Assembly (NCBI RefSeq): GCF_003326475.1
Contig: NZ_JPWA01000008.1
Location: forward strand, 93,888-157,887
From: Thalassospira xianhensis MCCC 1A02616
Lineage (GTDB): Bacteria > Pseudomonadota > Alphaproteobacteria > Rhodospirillales > Thalassospiraceae
Length of the DNA: 64,000 nt
Direction: 5' to 3'
The position numbers and the translations under genes are program-made. Shown piece after piece: positions 1-9,039 of the stretch; the stretch's first letter is position 1; each line of letters begins with the position of its first letter. Below the pieces are notes generated by a model. That model had not been told where the DNA came from and searched no databases. It worked only from the letters and a program-made list of their open reading frames with translations.

Positions 1-226
1 AAGATTATCAGTGTCACGCCCGTTATCCTGGCAACAGAAGCAAAAAACTCGACCGTTATTTTCCTTTTGGATCGGAAAAACGAAATCATGCTCAATGTCA
101 CCGAACTCAAGAGGTCTTCCGAGGTCTAAGTTTTTTTTGACTGGCATTTGGGCGCTATCCTTGCAGTTTTGGGACATCAGTGGTGGCCGAGGGGCTTCTG
201 CTACACCGGCTCAGTCCGGCCGATAA
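1..226. other. no gene recognised at window start
   Basis: I see no convincing coding region here. The only open frame is short, arginine/serine rich and resembles no protein. A T8 run follows 'gaggtctaag' near 130-138. The segment probably belongs to the downstream flank of the minus-strand gene that ends at 227. Confidence 0.4.
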
Positions 227-733
227 TCACATGCTGGGCGCGCTACTTGTAACTTCTTCCAGCATTGGCTTGGCGACCTTCGAGATCGCATATTCCATAT
301 GTTCCGGGCCACTGCCGAGCATTGCCCACAAATGGCGAGCTTCAGTGACATCGTTCTCGGAAATGTCATCACGAGATGCATCAAAAAACTGCTGTTTAAG
401 CGCTGCATTCTCACTGAGCAGCCCCTCGACGGTTCGCACCATGCTGTTTGCTTCCTGCTTGGGCAAGCCGGTTAAGCCGCTAGCGCGGACATCAAGAATA
501 TTTCCGTTCGTTGCTTTGTGTTCGGCCATCAGCATCATGATCTTCACCAACCATGACGCGTCTCTCGCCTGCTCTAGATAATCCGAAGCCAGAAGAACTG
601 ACAAGGCGAGAATACCTTCATCGATATCCCCTTTACCAACGACATCGAGCATTTTGATTAAGCTATTCAGGTGCTTCGCCTCTGACAGACGAGATAGCGG
701 CGTGCCTTGCGGCTTGGAATTGTCGTTCGACAT
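227..733 (-). CDS. hypothetical protein, 168 aa
   Basis: I do not recognise a family. The protein is soluble, acidic and mostly helical by composition, with no signal peptide or membrane segment. It starts MSNDNSKPQG and has a leucine-rich central region (GILALSVLLASDYLEQARDA) followed by a helical, glutamate-rich half. It has an ATG start, but I see no strong Shine-Dalgarno. It is followed downstream by nothing recognisable and preceded, about 50 bp away on the same strand, by another small unknown gene. Codon use looks normal for the window, so I take it as real. Confidence 0.7.
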   Translation of the reverse strand: MSNDNSKPQGTPLSRLSEAKHLNSLIKMLDVVGKGDIDEGILALSVLLASDYLEQARDASWLVKIMMLMAEHKATNGNILDVRASGLTGLPKQEANSMVRTVEGLLSENAALKQQFFDASRDDISENDVTEARHLWAMLGSGPEHMEYAISKVAKPMLEEVTSSAPSM

Positions 734-782
734 AGCGGTTCCCAGTTCAGATGTGTGTGATGATACGGACGGTACTATCGTT

Positions 783-1085
783 TCAAGAAAACGAGGGACT
801 CTTTTTCCTTATCTCCCGAAACCAATCCTCAACCATGCCGGGTTTGCCGCAGTCGTCATTACCTTCAAACTTCAGGCGGTATGCTGTCTCCATTTCGTGG
901 CAAGAGACTACTTTACCAGCGATGACGTTCGCCGAGGACCCAGGTTCTGAGTTTGGCGCATACCACTGACAATTCTGTTCTTCTTCAGAAAGCGGCCTTG
1001 GCTTGTCATGTGGCCCAATTTCGGACGCCCCACAGCTTTCACAGTGGTATGGACCGGCTTGAACCATTCCAACGCCAACACTCAT
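783..1085 (-). CDS. hypothetical small cysteine-containing protein, 100 aa
   Basis: The product has a CxxC pair near the N-terminus (YHCESCGASEIG) and further cysteines at NCQWY, VSCHEM and DDCGKPG. This suggests a small zinc-ribbon-like or disulfide-stabilised fold, but I recognise no named family. There is no signal peptide. It lies 50 bp upstream of the 168-aa gene on the same strand, so the two may be co-transcribed. The function is unknown; metal binding is inferred only from the cysteine spacing. Confidence 0.65.
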   Translation of the reverse strand: MSVGVGMVQAGPYHCESCGASEIGPHDKPRPLSEEEQNCQWYAPNSEPGSSANVIAGKVVSCHEMETAYRLKFEGNDDCGKPGMVEDWFREIRKKSPSFS

Positions 1086-1200
1086 GAAAGTAGCATCTCA
1101 CGATCAAAGACCGCGAGACTCAAATCTATCCTTCAAGAATAAACCTCATTCTCCTTGAAATCCGGAGCAAGTCAACAAGCAAAACATATGTTGACAACAA

Positions 1201-3558
1201 TCATGTGTTTTCACGTACGAATTGCAGTAGTCGAACCGATATTCGCCCGTCTGCCGGTTCATAACCGTTTTTCTGTTGCCAGTTTCTGACGGCCCGTGCT
1301 GTGTTGGGGCCATAATCTCCGTCCGGGATTGCCCCCACGGCTTTTTGGACCTCCCGGACCATATTCGCGTTCAGTTCAGGCGCATAGTCATCCGGCAAAT
1401 TTACGGGCCGGGTCGGGCTGCTTTCATCGCCACTCTCTGATTTGTCGTCCACTATCGCCGCACCCAGCGGATTGTAGGTGCGCACCATCGCCATCCCGAT
1501 CGGGGCGATAATAGGTTCTATTCGTATCGTCCAGTCGGCCAGGGACGCCACCGCGGGGCTGCTATCCATCGCCATCAAGTGCAGGCGTTTGTAAGCGCCG
1601 CTTTCGGTATAGGCATTCGTTATAGACAATGGCGCAAACACAATGAGTGTTGCTGCGGCCAGAACGGCAAACTTGCTTGCAATCAGTGCGTAGCGGTGGC
1701 CTCCAGTCAACAGAAGGACGATACTGCTCACAGCCTTCACGGCTGTGAAGATGGCAAATGCTAGCGACAAGGTCAGCGATATCACCGGTACCAGAATTGC
1801 TCGATATGCCGATTTCCCGAGTTCTTCCAGGCTACCGCCGTCTGCATAATTCACAGCATTGCTTTTGAACTCGGAAACTTCGTCTTTGATTGCCTGATCT
1901 ATTCGAGGCAGTACCACTTGCCGAGTGAAGGCTTCATGTGACCAGTCCCACCTCCAGCCGGATATGTAGATGTCATCACCAACCTTTTGTCGAATGACGC
2001 TTTGAACGTCTTTTTGAGATATCAACTGTTGCCGGGAAAGCCCGGGCGGAAGATAGAAGCCAAGCGCATTGGTTATTGACGTTCGCCATTTTGCCACGCG
2101 CTCGCCGTTTGCTTTCTCATAGACCGCGTCTGCAAATGCCTGCTTGTTAAGCGGAGTCCAACTGGGTGGAAGTTTAAGGCCTCGCCCGGCCAGTTGATTG
2201 CGCACTTCCTGAATGACGCTCGAATGCGCGCGGAACTCTTGTTGGCTCATAAACGGTGGCCTGCCACCGGAGCTTTCGGTGAAGGACGGAATGTGTATCT
2301 CAACAACCCTGTTGAACACGGTGTTCGGCTCGGCCGGGCATTTCCACTGCCTATCACCCTGAAGGTTGTCAAACAGATCCAGAAGCCGAAGTCCCGCGAA
2401 ATCACCAACCGCTCGACCAGCAGCTTCTCCATCTGTTTCTCTACGGCAAAAAGCCATCTGATCCGGGGCCGGAGCCTTGGAGCGCGAGCGAGCCCATTGT
2501 TTATTGAAGTCTTCTTGATGTTTGTTGACGCATGCGCGCGTGTCGCAGCGTCCCAGGCTCTTGTAAAATCTCTGCAACCGGTCAGGATAGATTTGGCCAT
2601 AGAATTCACGCATGTCTTCGAGAAACTGGTCAGATGCCGCTGTGTAGCGCTTGAAGCTGTTATCGAGCTCTGCCTGCATACGGCTCCATTCCTCATCGAC
2701 CTTTCGGCCAGCTCGGCTAGGAACGTCACCGTATTCTTTCGAATGTTTCCCATATATCTGAACAAAGTCCCGCTCGAAATTTGCGCCAGCATCCTGGTAC
2801 TGCGCGTACTTTTCATCAAGGTCAACCAGCATTCGATTGCGCGCCACCTGTTCAACGATGGTTTTGCGGGTTGCGTTGTCCATGATCGAATTAACGAAGG
2901 GCTCCGCGTTCATGGCCACCGCCCCGATGAGGCTCAGAAGCGTTTGTGCCTCAGGAGTTTCACGTCCGCCCATTGCCTCGAGATCCAGTTCATCGATCGC
3001 AACGCTGTAGTTGGAGAGCCCTGACTTGAGAAGCGCGATGTTTTTGGCCAGCAACCGGTCTTCCCCGGATGAAGGGTTGATTACGAGTTCATCGAGAAGG
3101 TATTTCTGACCGAAATACATTCCGGGGACTGCCGTCATAAACGTTGCAAGGACCACAAGACACTTGAGAATACCCGTGTTCTCGGGTTCCTGAAGCGAGA
3201 TGTACGCTATCAATCCTGCGAGGATTGTGCCAACAACCGGGAAGAAGACAAATGCTAACTCTTCCCCGGGAGCGAACCAGAACACGCCGACCGATGCAAT
3301 CATTCCGGCACCCCAAAGTAGTGCCAATTTACTGTTCGGAAGAAAACCTGAACCGGCGAGAAACCCAAGAAGGGTCAGCCCGAAGCCAAACCCGCTGACA
3401 GTTCGGCCGTAATGCTCAACATCAGAAATCTGCGCCGCCGTGCTGACGGCGGAACTCGCGATGGACAGCAGAGTGGCATTAAAATGCAATTCGACTGCGA
3501 GATAGGCGAGCGTGAATAGAACAAGCCAGAGGAAGGCTTTGCGGGCGCTAGTCGTCAT
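1201..3558 (-). CDS. multi-spanning membrane protein with C-terminal peptidoglycan-binding repeat
   Basis: This 785-aa protein has about five hydrophobic helices in the first 170 residues (starting with a segment around AFLWLVLFTLAYLAVEL). A long soluble, charged, probably coiled middle region runs from about 170 to 600, and two more hydrophobic helices lie near 600-690. The last ~55 residues match a PG_binding_1 repeat (VQKAVGAIPDGDYGPNTARAVRNW...), a fold that binds peptidoglycan peptides. It is therefore probably an inner-membrane protein with a wall-binding tail. It lies 8 bp downstream of a lipoprotein gene, so the pair probably forms an operon with an envelope role. A link to conjugation is possible but not shown by the sequence. 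Confidence 0.8.
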   Translation of the reverse strand: MTTSARKAFLWLVLFTLAYLAVELHFNATLLSIASSAVSTAAQISDVEHYGRTVSGFGFGLTLLGFLAGSGFLPNSKLALLWGAGMIASVGVFWFAPGEELAFVFFPVVGTILAGLIAYISLQEPENTGILKCLVVLATFMTAVPGMYFGQKYLLDELVINPSSGEDRLLAKNIALLKSGLSNYSVAIDELDLEAMGGRETPEAQTLLSLIGAVAMNAEPFVNSIMDNATRKTIVEQVARNRMLVDLDEKYAQYQDAGANFERDFVQIYGKHSKEYGDVPSRAGRKVDEEWSRMQAELDNSFKRYTAASDQFLEDMREFYGQIYPDRLQRFYKSLGRCDTRACVNKHQEDFNKQWARSRSKAPAPDQMAFCRRETDGEAAGRAVGDFAGLRLLDLFDNLQGDRQWKCPAEPNTVFNRVVEIHIPSFTESSGGRPPFMSQQEFRAHSSVIQEVRNQLAGRGLKLPPSWTPLNKQAFADAVYEKANGERVAKWRTSITNALGFYLPPGLSRQQLISQKDVQSVIRQKVGDDIYISGWRWDWSHEAFTRQVVLPRIDQAIKDEVSEFKSNAVNYADGGSLEELGKSAYRAILVPVISLTLSLAFAIFTAVKAVSSIVLLLTGGHRYALIASKFAVLAAATLIVFAPLSITNAYTESGAYKRLHLMAMDSSPAVASLADWTIRIEPIIAPIGMAMVRTYNPLGAAIVDDKSESGDESSPTRPVNLPDDYAPELNANMVREVQKAVGAIPDGDYGPNTARAVRNWQQKNGYEPADGRISVRLLQFVRENT

Positions 3559-3566
3559 ACCACTGG

Positions 3567-3929
3567 TTACTCCAGACCGATAGTCGACAACTTCAGCTTG
3601 GCATCCGTGTCTTGTTGGTATTTCTCCCCAGAAGTGGCGTTCCGCTCGCCTATCGAATAACCATCAGATGACTGCACATTCAGCGGAACCGGTACTATGT
3701 GGCCGTCAGCTCTTCGATACTGTCCGTTTACGAGCAGACTCTGCTGTTGGGCCAACACATATCTCTGGCGGTCTGCATCCGCGGGCAAAGCAGACAGCAC
3801 CTGTTGTTCCCATATGGCATATTGCGCCGGTTGGCTGACAGATGTTCCCTGAGACTGTCCGTCTCCGGTTACACATCCACTTAACGCAAGTATTGCCAAC
3901 ATCGATATGGCAGGGAGTGTACAACGCAT
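3567..3929 (-). CDS. putative lipoprotein, 120 aa
   Basis: The N-terminus is a signal peptide ending in a clear lipobox (LALSGC, Cys at about residue 19), so the mature protein should be lipidated. The rest is a short polar domain containing QQQSLLVNGQYRRADGH, with no named family that I can recognise. It is the upstream member of a two-gene minus-strand unit with the large membrane/peptidoglycan-binding protein (8 bp spacing). Start and frame are supported by the signal sequence. Confidence 0.75.
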   Translation of the reverse strand: MRCTLPAISMLAILALSGCVTGDGQSQGTSVSQPAQYAIWEQQVLSALPADADRQRYVLAQQQSLLVNGQYRRADGHIVPVPLNVQSSDGYSIGERNATSGEKYQQDTDAKLKLSTIGLE

Positions 3930-4106
3930 GATCTGTCCTTCTGTCCCGGTATTTCCATTACTTGTTGCACAGCCATTAGGACTTTGTCATCACTTTTGCT
4001 TGAAAAAGTTGTCAAAAATGGTAGCAATGTTTCGGCTCTTTTTCTGCAATGTCTTTTCCTTGTTCCCATTCTCCTGCGTATGGGTGAATAACAGGCGGGT
4101 TCCGTT

Positions 4107-4682
4107 ATGACCAGTACCAGTGACCTTCACAAAGTTGTGGAATTTCTGGCCGACACAGTCGGTTTAAATGCGACCTTTGAAGCAGGCGTTTCTGGCTTCT
4201 GTGACGGCGTTGTTATCCGTGCAGGGTCACTTGTGGTCGATCCACAAGTTTGCGCGATCGGTGACCTTTTACATGAGGCCGGGCATGTTGCAATCACACC
4301 TGGCCGATATCGCCATTTAATGAGTGACGACCTTCGTGAAGGCCTGAAGCTCATGCTTGATGATGTGGAAAAGCTGGGGCCTGATTCAGAGGTCTTTCAG
4401 CCCGCGATGCAGTGTTCTGACCCAGAAGCTACAGCATGGGCTTGGGCCGCAGGCATGCATCTTGGCTTAAAGCCGGAAATTATCATTGAAGATGATGCCT
4501 ATGGCTCCTCCGGGGCAAATGTGCGAAGTCAGTTGCTTTCAAGTGAACTGGGTCGCCCTTACGGCCGGGTTACCGGTTACCTTGGCATCCATGGTTTGGC
4601 CCATGCAGGAATGACGTCTCTGCACAATCGGGGTGGAGCGGCGATGTTTCCTGAGATGAAGCGGTGGCGGCAGATTGACTGA
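4107..4682 (+). CDS. HExxH zinc-metalloprotease-like protein
   Basis: This 191-aa protein contains LLHEAGHVAIT, an HExxH zinc site on a predicted helix at about residues 55-65. A later DPEATAWAWAAG segment offers a third ligand (Glu), the arrangement of gluzincin or ImmA/IrrE-like proteins. I cannot assign a named family. There is no signal peptide, so it acts in the cytoplasm if it is active. It stands alone on the plus strand, divergent from the lipoprotein gene, and is followed 155 bp later by a CRISPR array. A second, different HExxH protein precedes the other CRISPR locus near 20 kb. Protease activity is inferred from the motif only. Confidence 0.7.
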   Translation: MTSTSDLHKVVEFLADTVGLNATFEAGVSGFCDGVVIRAGSLVVDPQVCAIGDLLHEAGHVAITPGRYRHLMSDDLREGLKLMLDDVEKLGPDSEVFQPAMQCSDPEATAWAWAAGMHLGLKPEIIIEDDAYGSSGANVRSQLLSSELGRPYGRVTGYLGIHGLAHAGMTSLHNRGGAAMFPEMKRWRQID

Positions 4683-4723
4683 CCTGAATAACCGGATCAG
4701 GCCAACAAGGATTACCGATTGTG

Positions 4724-4752
4724 TTGACAAGGATAAATCTTAAGGCTAATTT
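4724..4752 (+). promoter_or_regulatory. sigma70-like promoter upstream of CRISPR array
   Basis: TTGACA and TAATTT are separated by exactly 17 bp. The transcript would start about 75 bp before the first CRISPR repeat and run through an AT-rich leader-like stretch, in the sense expected for crRNA production. The same TTGACA-17-TAnTTT layout recurs upstream of three genes near 21.6, 23.7 and 24.2 kb. Confidence 0.5.
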
Positions 4753-4836
4753 GTCATCCCATACTTGATTAAATTCTAGGCATTTGTGTGGTCATAGAAA
4801 TATAGATCGCGCGTTTACAAAGGTTTACATCTAAGG

Positions 4837-5108
4837 GGCTTCCCCACGCATGTGGGGGTACACCGCAAAGGTTCATCATCTGACGGCAAACCTTTCAGGC
4901 TTCCCCACGCATGTGGGGGTACACCCTGGGCTGCCAGCTATGCCTCCTCCCGGTAGTTGTCTTCCCCGTGCACACGGGGGTACACCAGTCAGTTCGGGCA
5001 TCCCTGCCCTTGCAGCAACGGCTTCCCCACGCATGTGGGGGTATGCCTCTCGTAGCGTTTGCCGCATCATTTATTGACCTGAGTTTTCCCCGTGACTGCG
5101 GGGCACTG
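4837..5108 (+). CRISPR. orphan type I-E-like CRISPR array, 5 repeats and 4 spacers
   Basis: Five 28-bp repeats start at 4837, 4898, 4959, 5020 and 5081, exactly 61 bp apart, with four unrelated 33-bp spacers. Repeats 1 and 2 are identical (begin GGCTTCCCCACGCATG). Repeat 3 has a compensated stem, CCCCGTG/CACGGGG instead of CCCCAC/GTGGGG. Repeat 4 differs only near its end and repeat 5 is clearly degenerate. The CCCC..GGGG hairpin and 61-bp period match type I-E repeats. The decayed last repeat and the AT-rich upstream flank place the leader on the left, reading plus. There are no cas genes in the window, so function would need host or other machinery. Confidence 0.88.
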
Positions 5109-5149
5109 CGCATACCAGTACGAGTAACCCTTTTGTTTGGATAAAGAAA

Positions 5150-5452
5150 ATGACCTGTTCCTTGAACCGAATCAAAGCCTGGTTGAAACAAACTGAAGCG
5201 GTCGACAATGAGCTTATCTCAAGTCACGTGTCGATGGGTCAGGGTGAAAACGTAGAAACTATCGAACTTCTCAGGAGTGATTTAGAGAAGTTAGTCGCCA
5301 CATGCGCAGCCCTCCAGTCAGAAAATGACGAGTACGCCCGGTATATGGCTGAGGACAATAATCGTGCGGCGTTTCGCGGCTGGCAGATTATCAACGAAAA
5401 GGTTGCTGCGTTAGTAAAGGAACGTCGAGAAGGCACCCCGTCACAGGCTTAA
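5150..5452 (+). CDS. hypothetical coiled-coil protein, 100 aa
   Basis: This is a small, hydrophilic protein with a central heptad-like stretch (ETIELLRSDLEKLVATCAAL) and a charged tail, with no signal peptide. I recognise no family. It begins 41 bp after the last CRISPR repeat, behind a weak AAAGAAA ribosome site, and its 3' end overlaps the end of the convergent Fic remnant by 12 bp. It may be transcribed together with the array. Confidence 0.6.
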   Translation: MTCSLNRIKAWLKQTEAVDNELISSHVSMGQGENVETIELLRSDLEKLVATCAALQSENDEYARYMAEDNNRAAFRGWQIINEKVAALVKERREGTPSQA

Positions 5453-5903
5453 TAATCGCTGTGCCTCTTCCAACGCCTCTTGCGGCGGCACCCCATGCGC
5501 GTGCCCAAGAATGGAAAGAACCTCTTCGGCAACAAATATCCGATTTCGCTTTTGATTGGTTTTTTCACGGAGAACCTTTTTCTCTACAAGGGCCTCAATC
5601 GCATTGTTGGCCGCAGGGTACGAGCATTCGATAAGGCCTTCAAGATACCTTGGAGTGATGAAGGGCACATTGACAAGGCGGCCTAGTGTCTTGGCAGCTG
5701 CGGAACCCTTGCGGGGCTGCACGCGCTCTCTCCACAACAGGATTTGCTTTCTTTTCCTGCTTGATGCTGTCTACCACTGCGTCGGCCAGATAATTGACAA
5801 GGTCAGCGTACTCAAGCCAGTGTTTCATCCAAGCATTCCTGCGCATGACCCGGCGGTGGCGGGTTGAAAAGCAAGGGCGGCTCAGAAGCTCCTGATTTGC
5901 CAA
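5441..5903 (-). pseudogene. remnant of a Fic-family protein (C-terminal winged helix)
   Basis: The last ~75 residues of the downstream frame (SYPAANNAIEALVEKKVLREKT and the RIFVAEEVLSIL end) match the C-terminal winged-helix domain of Fic AMP-transferase-family proteins. The upstream part continues in another frame (NQELLSRPCF..., KHWLEYADLVNYLADAVV) and overlaps it, so a frameshift separates them near 5700. No HPFxDGNGR Fic core is found upstream before a stop. I read this as a decayed Fic gene. The C-terminal piece alone (98 aa) could still be expressed as a small DNA-binding protein, but nothing shows that. Confidence 0.55.
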
Positions 5904-6061
5904 TGCTATCAGGATCGGATTTAACCCTGATGGATTATCCTTTGACGGAGACGGAGGGCGAACGAACCAAGTACCTCTTCAGCGCGCACCACACCACATC
6001 CTGACGTCGGAGAGTATTTCTCTTGGAGCCTCTCACATAATTGAGCGCGCTTCATCGATGT

Positions 6062-6133
6062 AACCTTTAACAACACAATCCTTATTAAAGGTTATTGTGC
6101 CAACCTTTAATATGGATATCACTATTAAAGGTT
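6062..6133. promoter_or_regulatory. duplicated inverted-repeat operator upstream of Panacea gene
   Basis: Two copies of AACCTTTAA-N14-TTAAAGGTT lie exactly 40 bp apart, at 6062-6093 and 6102-6133. All four 9-bp half-sites are perfect. The array ends 120 bp before the Panacea-domain gene and is the kind of cooperative site expected for autoregulation by an antitoxin-like protein. The binding factor is unknown. Confidence 0.6.
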
Positions 6134-6252
6134 CCGAACATCTTCCATGGATCTTCCACGGAGCCAGAAACGAAGTGTATCGCCGTGAGTGTCGTCGTTT
6201 GCGTTAGGGGATGATAGCCTGCGAAGAACGAAATCATGATGGTTGAACCGAT

Positions 6253-7497
6253 ATGGCATACAGCTCCGCAATTGTTGCAAACAAGCTTCTCAAACTGGCG
6301 GCTAAAAATGGGCGCCGGATGGATGAGCCGCAGATGATGATGTTGATATATCTTTGCCATGGTTTTCATCTTGCAGAGACAAGGGAGGCTCTGGTTTCAG
6401 AGCCGGTCATATCCTACAGATATGGCCCGGTTCTTGAACACTTGCATAGAGAGCACCTTTATCAGCTCAGGGGAACTGCGATTTCGAAGCTTCTTCCGGT
6501 TTCCTTGAATGATGAAGAACTTAGTTTCAAAGCAGAGAAACTGATTGAGAATGTTTTCGAGTTCGTCAGTTTTGCCGACAGTGTCACGCTATCGACGCTT
6601 TTCAATATTGATGATGGCCCAGCCTCCACACTTTTTGACGTCAAGCCGGGAACAGTGGTTTCCGATGAGGATATAAGACTGTTCTTTCGAGAGTTCGAGA
6701 ATTGGGAAATCGAGATTCCCGGTTTCAATAATGAAGATGACCTTCACGCCTTGCAAAAGGCGCACGAAGAGGGTTTCAACGAAGCAATTTCCGAGACAAA
6801 GAAGGTCCAGGTCCATTTGAAAGAAAGACTACGGATTCTGAAGCGAACCGGTGCCGCCCAAAAGGTCCAGTTGATGCAGAAGCGCGTGGAGCTTTATCGC
6901 GATAGCCTGGAGGCTCTTAATGCAAAGCTCGTCAGTCTCAAGAAAGAACCGCGCACAACGCTTCTTCCTCTTGGTACTGAGGTTGTCTTCACCGATAGCA
7001 AAGAGGAGAGCGACTACCTTCCAGCCGCGGGTACACCTGGGTTAATCGTGGGATATTTTCCGCAATCTCTGCACCCGCATACCGTTCTGATTGATGATCC
7101 TGAAGTTCCCGGTGCAAAAACCGTGGTGACCACAAACGCCGGTTCAGTCATAGAAACTGCTGTCGATAATCCTGGGCCGCGTCTTAAAACCTATGCTTAC
7201 CGTCCAACACATTCCAGGACGGAAGACGATGGCAACGGATACGGCCTGGAAATCATGGCGCTAAAATCCAATGACAACACGTTAATCTTCGGCTCTCCCC
7301 GCAACAGGGAAATGCATGCGCCCATTGCGTTTTCCTCCGAAATATTACTTCTTGGTATCATCCCGTACTCGCGCGCGGCCGATGTATTGTCGCAGTGTGG
7401 TTTCCAGCCGGTTGATCGACATCATGCAGCCGATGGACCAATCATCAGCTACCAAAAGGATAAAGGTCCGAGGGGTGGCCCTTGGGGCGGGATGTAG
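6253..7497 (+). CDS. Panacea (SocA/DUF4065)-domain protein
   Basis: The first ~110 residues match the Panacea/SocA domain (ANKLLKLAAKNGRRMDEPQM, MLIYLCHGFHLA, and the YGPVLEHLHR signature). This domain is found in prophage and plasmid proteins, often as the neutralising half of toxin-antitoxin pairs. A coiled-coil stretch (about 175-235) and an unassigned C-terminal region of about 170 residues make it longer than the usual 150-200 aa single-domain forms. No obvious toxin gene sits beside it; the next gene, 100 bp on, is unknown. A duplicated inverted repeat upstream suggests autoregulation. Its function as an antitoxin or chaperone is inference. Confidence 0.75.
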   Translation: MAYSSAIVANKLLKLAAKNGRRMDEPQMMMLIYLCHGFHLAETREALVSEPVISYRYGPVLEHLHREHLYQLRGTAISKLLPVSLNDEELSFKAEKLIENVFEFVSFADSVTLSTLFNIDDGPASTLFDVKPGTVVSDEDIRLFFREFENWEIEIPGFNNEDDLHALQKAHEEGFNEAISETKKVQVHLKERLRILKRTGAAQKVQLMQKRVELYRDSLEALNAKLVSLKKEPRTTLLPLGTEVVFTDSKEESDYLPAAGTPGLIVGYFPQSLHPHTVLIDDPEVPGAKTVVTTNAGSVIETAVDNPGPRLKTYAYRPTHSRTEDDGNGYGLEIMALKSNDNTLIFGSPRNREMHAPIAFSSEILLLGIIPYSRAADVLSQCGFQPVDRHHAADGPIISYQKDKGPRGGPWGGM

Positions 7498-7596
7498 GGT
7501 CTAGGTTAGCCCGAGCGACGAAAATCCCTTGTTCACCATGCATAACTTTCCGATACAGTCCGTTAAGTCGGACCTGAATTTCTATAGGAGCGCCCC

Positions 7597-7974
7597 ATGT
7601 CATTTGTCACCATCAAGATTAAACAGGCATTATCGGATCTGACCACAGCACTGGAACCCTACGGCTTCAAAGCTGAACACAGTCCGGCCGAAGACGAGAG
7701 TGTCGATGACGAAATTGTGGTGAAGGCGCTATCGTCGGCCGCTAGCGCCAGCTACACAGAAACGACCCTCTCTGTTCAGGTTTTCACGATGGATGGTGCA
7801 TTCGTCCTGAATGAATTCGGGTATTCAACACCGGGCGATCAGGACAGCTTCTATATGGCGACCTTGGGTGAATATGCCTTCGACGACACGGAGGGCTTAA
7901 AAGGAGCTGTCGTTGCCTGGGTAGAAAGCCGGTTGGAGCCAGTTTCCCAGCCGGACGCACCCATGGCACCATAG
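7597..7974 (+). CDS. hypothetical acidic protein, 125 aa
   Basis: I do not recognise a family. The protein is acidic and soluble, with alternating hydrophobic beta-type stretches (TETTLSVQVFTMDGAFVLNE) and no signal peptide. The ATG is preceded by TAGGAGC at good distance. It is followed by the convergent end of the next minus-strand gene. Confidence 0.65.
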   Translation: MSFVTIKIKQALSDLTTALEPYGFKAEHSPAEDESVDDEIVVKALSSAASASYTETTLSVQVFTMDGAFVLNEFGYSTPGDQDSFYMATLGEYAFDDTEGLKGAVVAWVESRLEPVSQPDAPMAP

Positions 7975-8034
7975 AACAGGACGAGCAGCCGAACCACCAT
8001 CGACTGCTCGTACCTGACGCCTGAATGTGATGAG

Positions 8035-8859
8035 TTACATTCGTGGCGCTGGGCGCCTAATGGCTTCGGCGTCCAGTGCCGTTGCTTTGTTGATCGGGGT
8101 GAAATTCATGGCTTCCCGGATCTCTTCAAAGTCTTTTGCCAGCCCAATGCAATGAACACCCCTCTCTCCGTTTGCGCTGGCGACCGTAACCGCTCCGTGA
8201 GCCAGTACGATAACGCGGCCGTCGGCCTGTAGCGCCATCACGGTATTCAACATCCCGTCCTGGTATGCATGCGCTGGTCCTGAGCGGGTATGTGTCTTGA
8301 CATAATGGTACCCATCGAAGACTTCCCCACCTTCCATTGTCGACTTCCCGACCGGAACCAGATCATCGTAGCTGAAATCGGAAAAGTGAGGTTCATCCGT
8401 GACGACAACATGGCGTCCATTGCGGTTCTGATAGTCATGCAGCGGGGTAAGCACCAAAGGCTCTGGGGCGGACGGATTATGACCAACAATTACACAACGT
8501 GTACCATCAACCGGGCGTGTGTCGCCGAACAGGGCTGGAACACCAAGCACATCGTTAGGCCGGGATGCATCCCCGACATTGACTGTGACGATTGTCCCAA
8601 TCGGAGGCAGCACCCAGAAAGGGTTGGTCACCAGATTCGCCATTTCCTGAGCCAGTGATGCAATATCCAAAGCGTCTCTTTGAATATCGTACCCGGCGTA
8701 GTCGGGTAGCTGGCCTTCAAGCATCATGCTCGACATCTGAGTCATTTTTTCAGCGATTTTGTTTTGCAGGTCATTCATACGTATCCGGCGAATTCGTTCA
8801 AACCAGCTGCCCGGTTGGACAATCTTTTCATCTGTATCGGAGGCATTATGCGAAGGCAT
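8035..8859 (-). CDS. hypothetical protein, 274 aa
   Basis: I recognise no family. The first third is helical and amphipathic (LQNKIAEKMTQMSSMMLEGQ). The rest is beta-rich with several GT/GH turns (PPIGTIVTVNVGD, RCVIVGHNPSAPEP), suggesting an SH3- or beta-barrel-like fold. There is no signal peptide. It is a single gene, with a TTTCCTTTCC inverted repeat just upstream of the start that resembles sites in front of conjugation genes in this window. Confidence 0.7.
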   Translation of the reverse strand: MPSHNASDTDEKIVQPGSWFERIRRIRMNDLQNKIAEKMTQMSSMMLEGQLPDYAGYDIQRDALDIASLAQEMANLVTNPFWVLPPIGTIVTVNVGDASRPNDVLGVPALFGDTRPVDGTRCVIVGHNPSAPEPLVLTPLHDYQNRNGRHVVVTDEPHFSDFSYDDLVPVGKSTMEGGEVFDGYHYVKTHTRSGPAHAYQDGMLNTVMALQADGRVIVLAHGAVTVASANGERGVHCIGLAKDFEEIREAMNFTPINKATALDAEAIRRPAPRM

Positions 8860-8863
8860 GTCA

Positions 8864-8910
8864 TTTCCTTTCCATGGTGATTAAGGAAAGAATATACAGA
8901 GGAAAGGAAA
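8864..8910. promoter_or_regulatory. inverted repeat TTTCCTTTCC/GGAAAGGAAA
   Basis: Perfect 10-bp arms (8864-8873 and 8901-8910) with a 27-bp spacer, immediately upstream of a minus-strand gene. It belongs to a set of TTTCCTTT-core inverted repeats found before several genes in the window, and is a candidate operator. Confidence 0.4.
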
Positions 8911-9039
8911 ACATCTAGAAAAAGTCGCAAGCCCCATGTTTCGGAGGCCCCCGATATCAGTCAAAACATGCCTTGTGAAGTATCTGAATTATCCGCTACC
9001 TTCTGTAACTAACTTCGCCGCCAGAGGAGGATAGAGGGC

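Noticed and set aside
2194..3024. 276-codon plus-strand frame
   Set aside because: Antisense to the large membrane protein, which has a signal for membrane helices and a peptidoglycan-binding domain; the plus frame has none.
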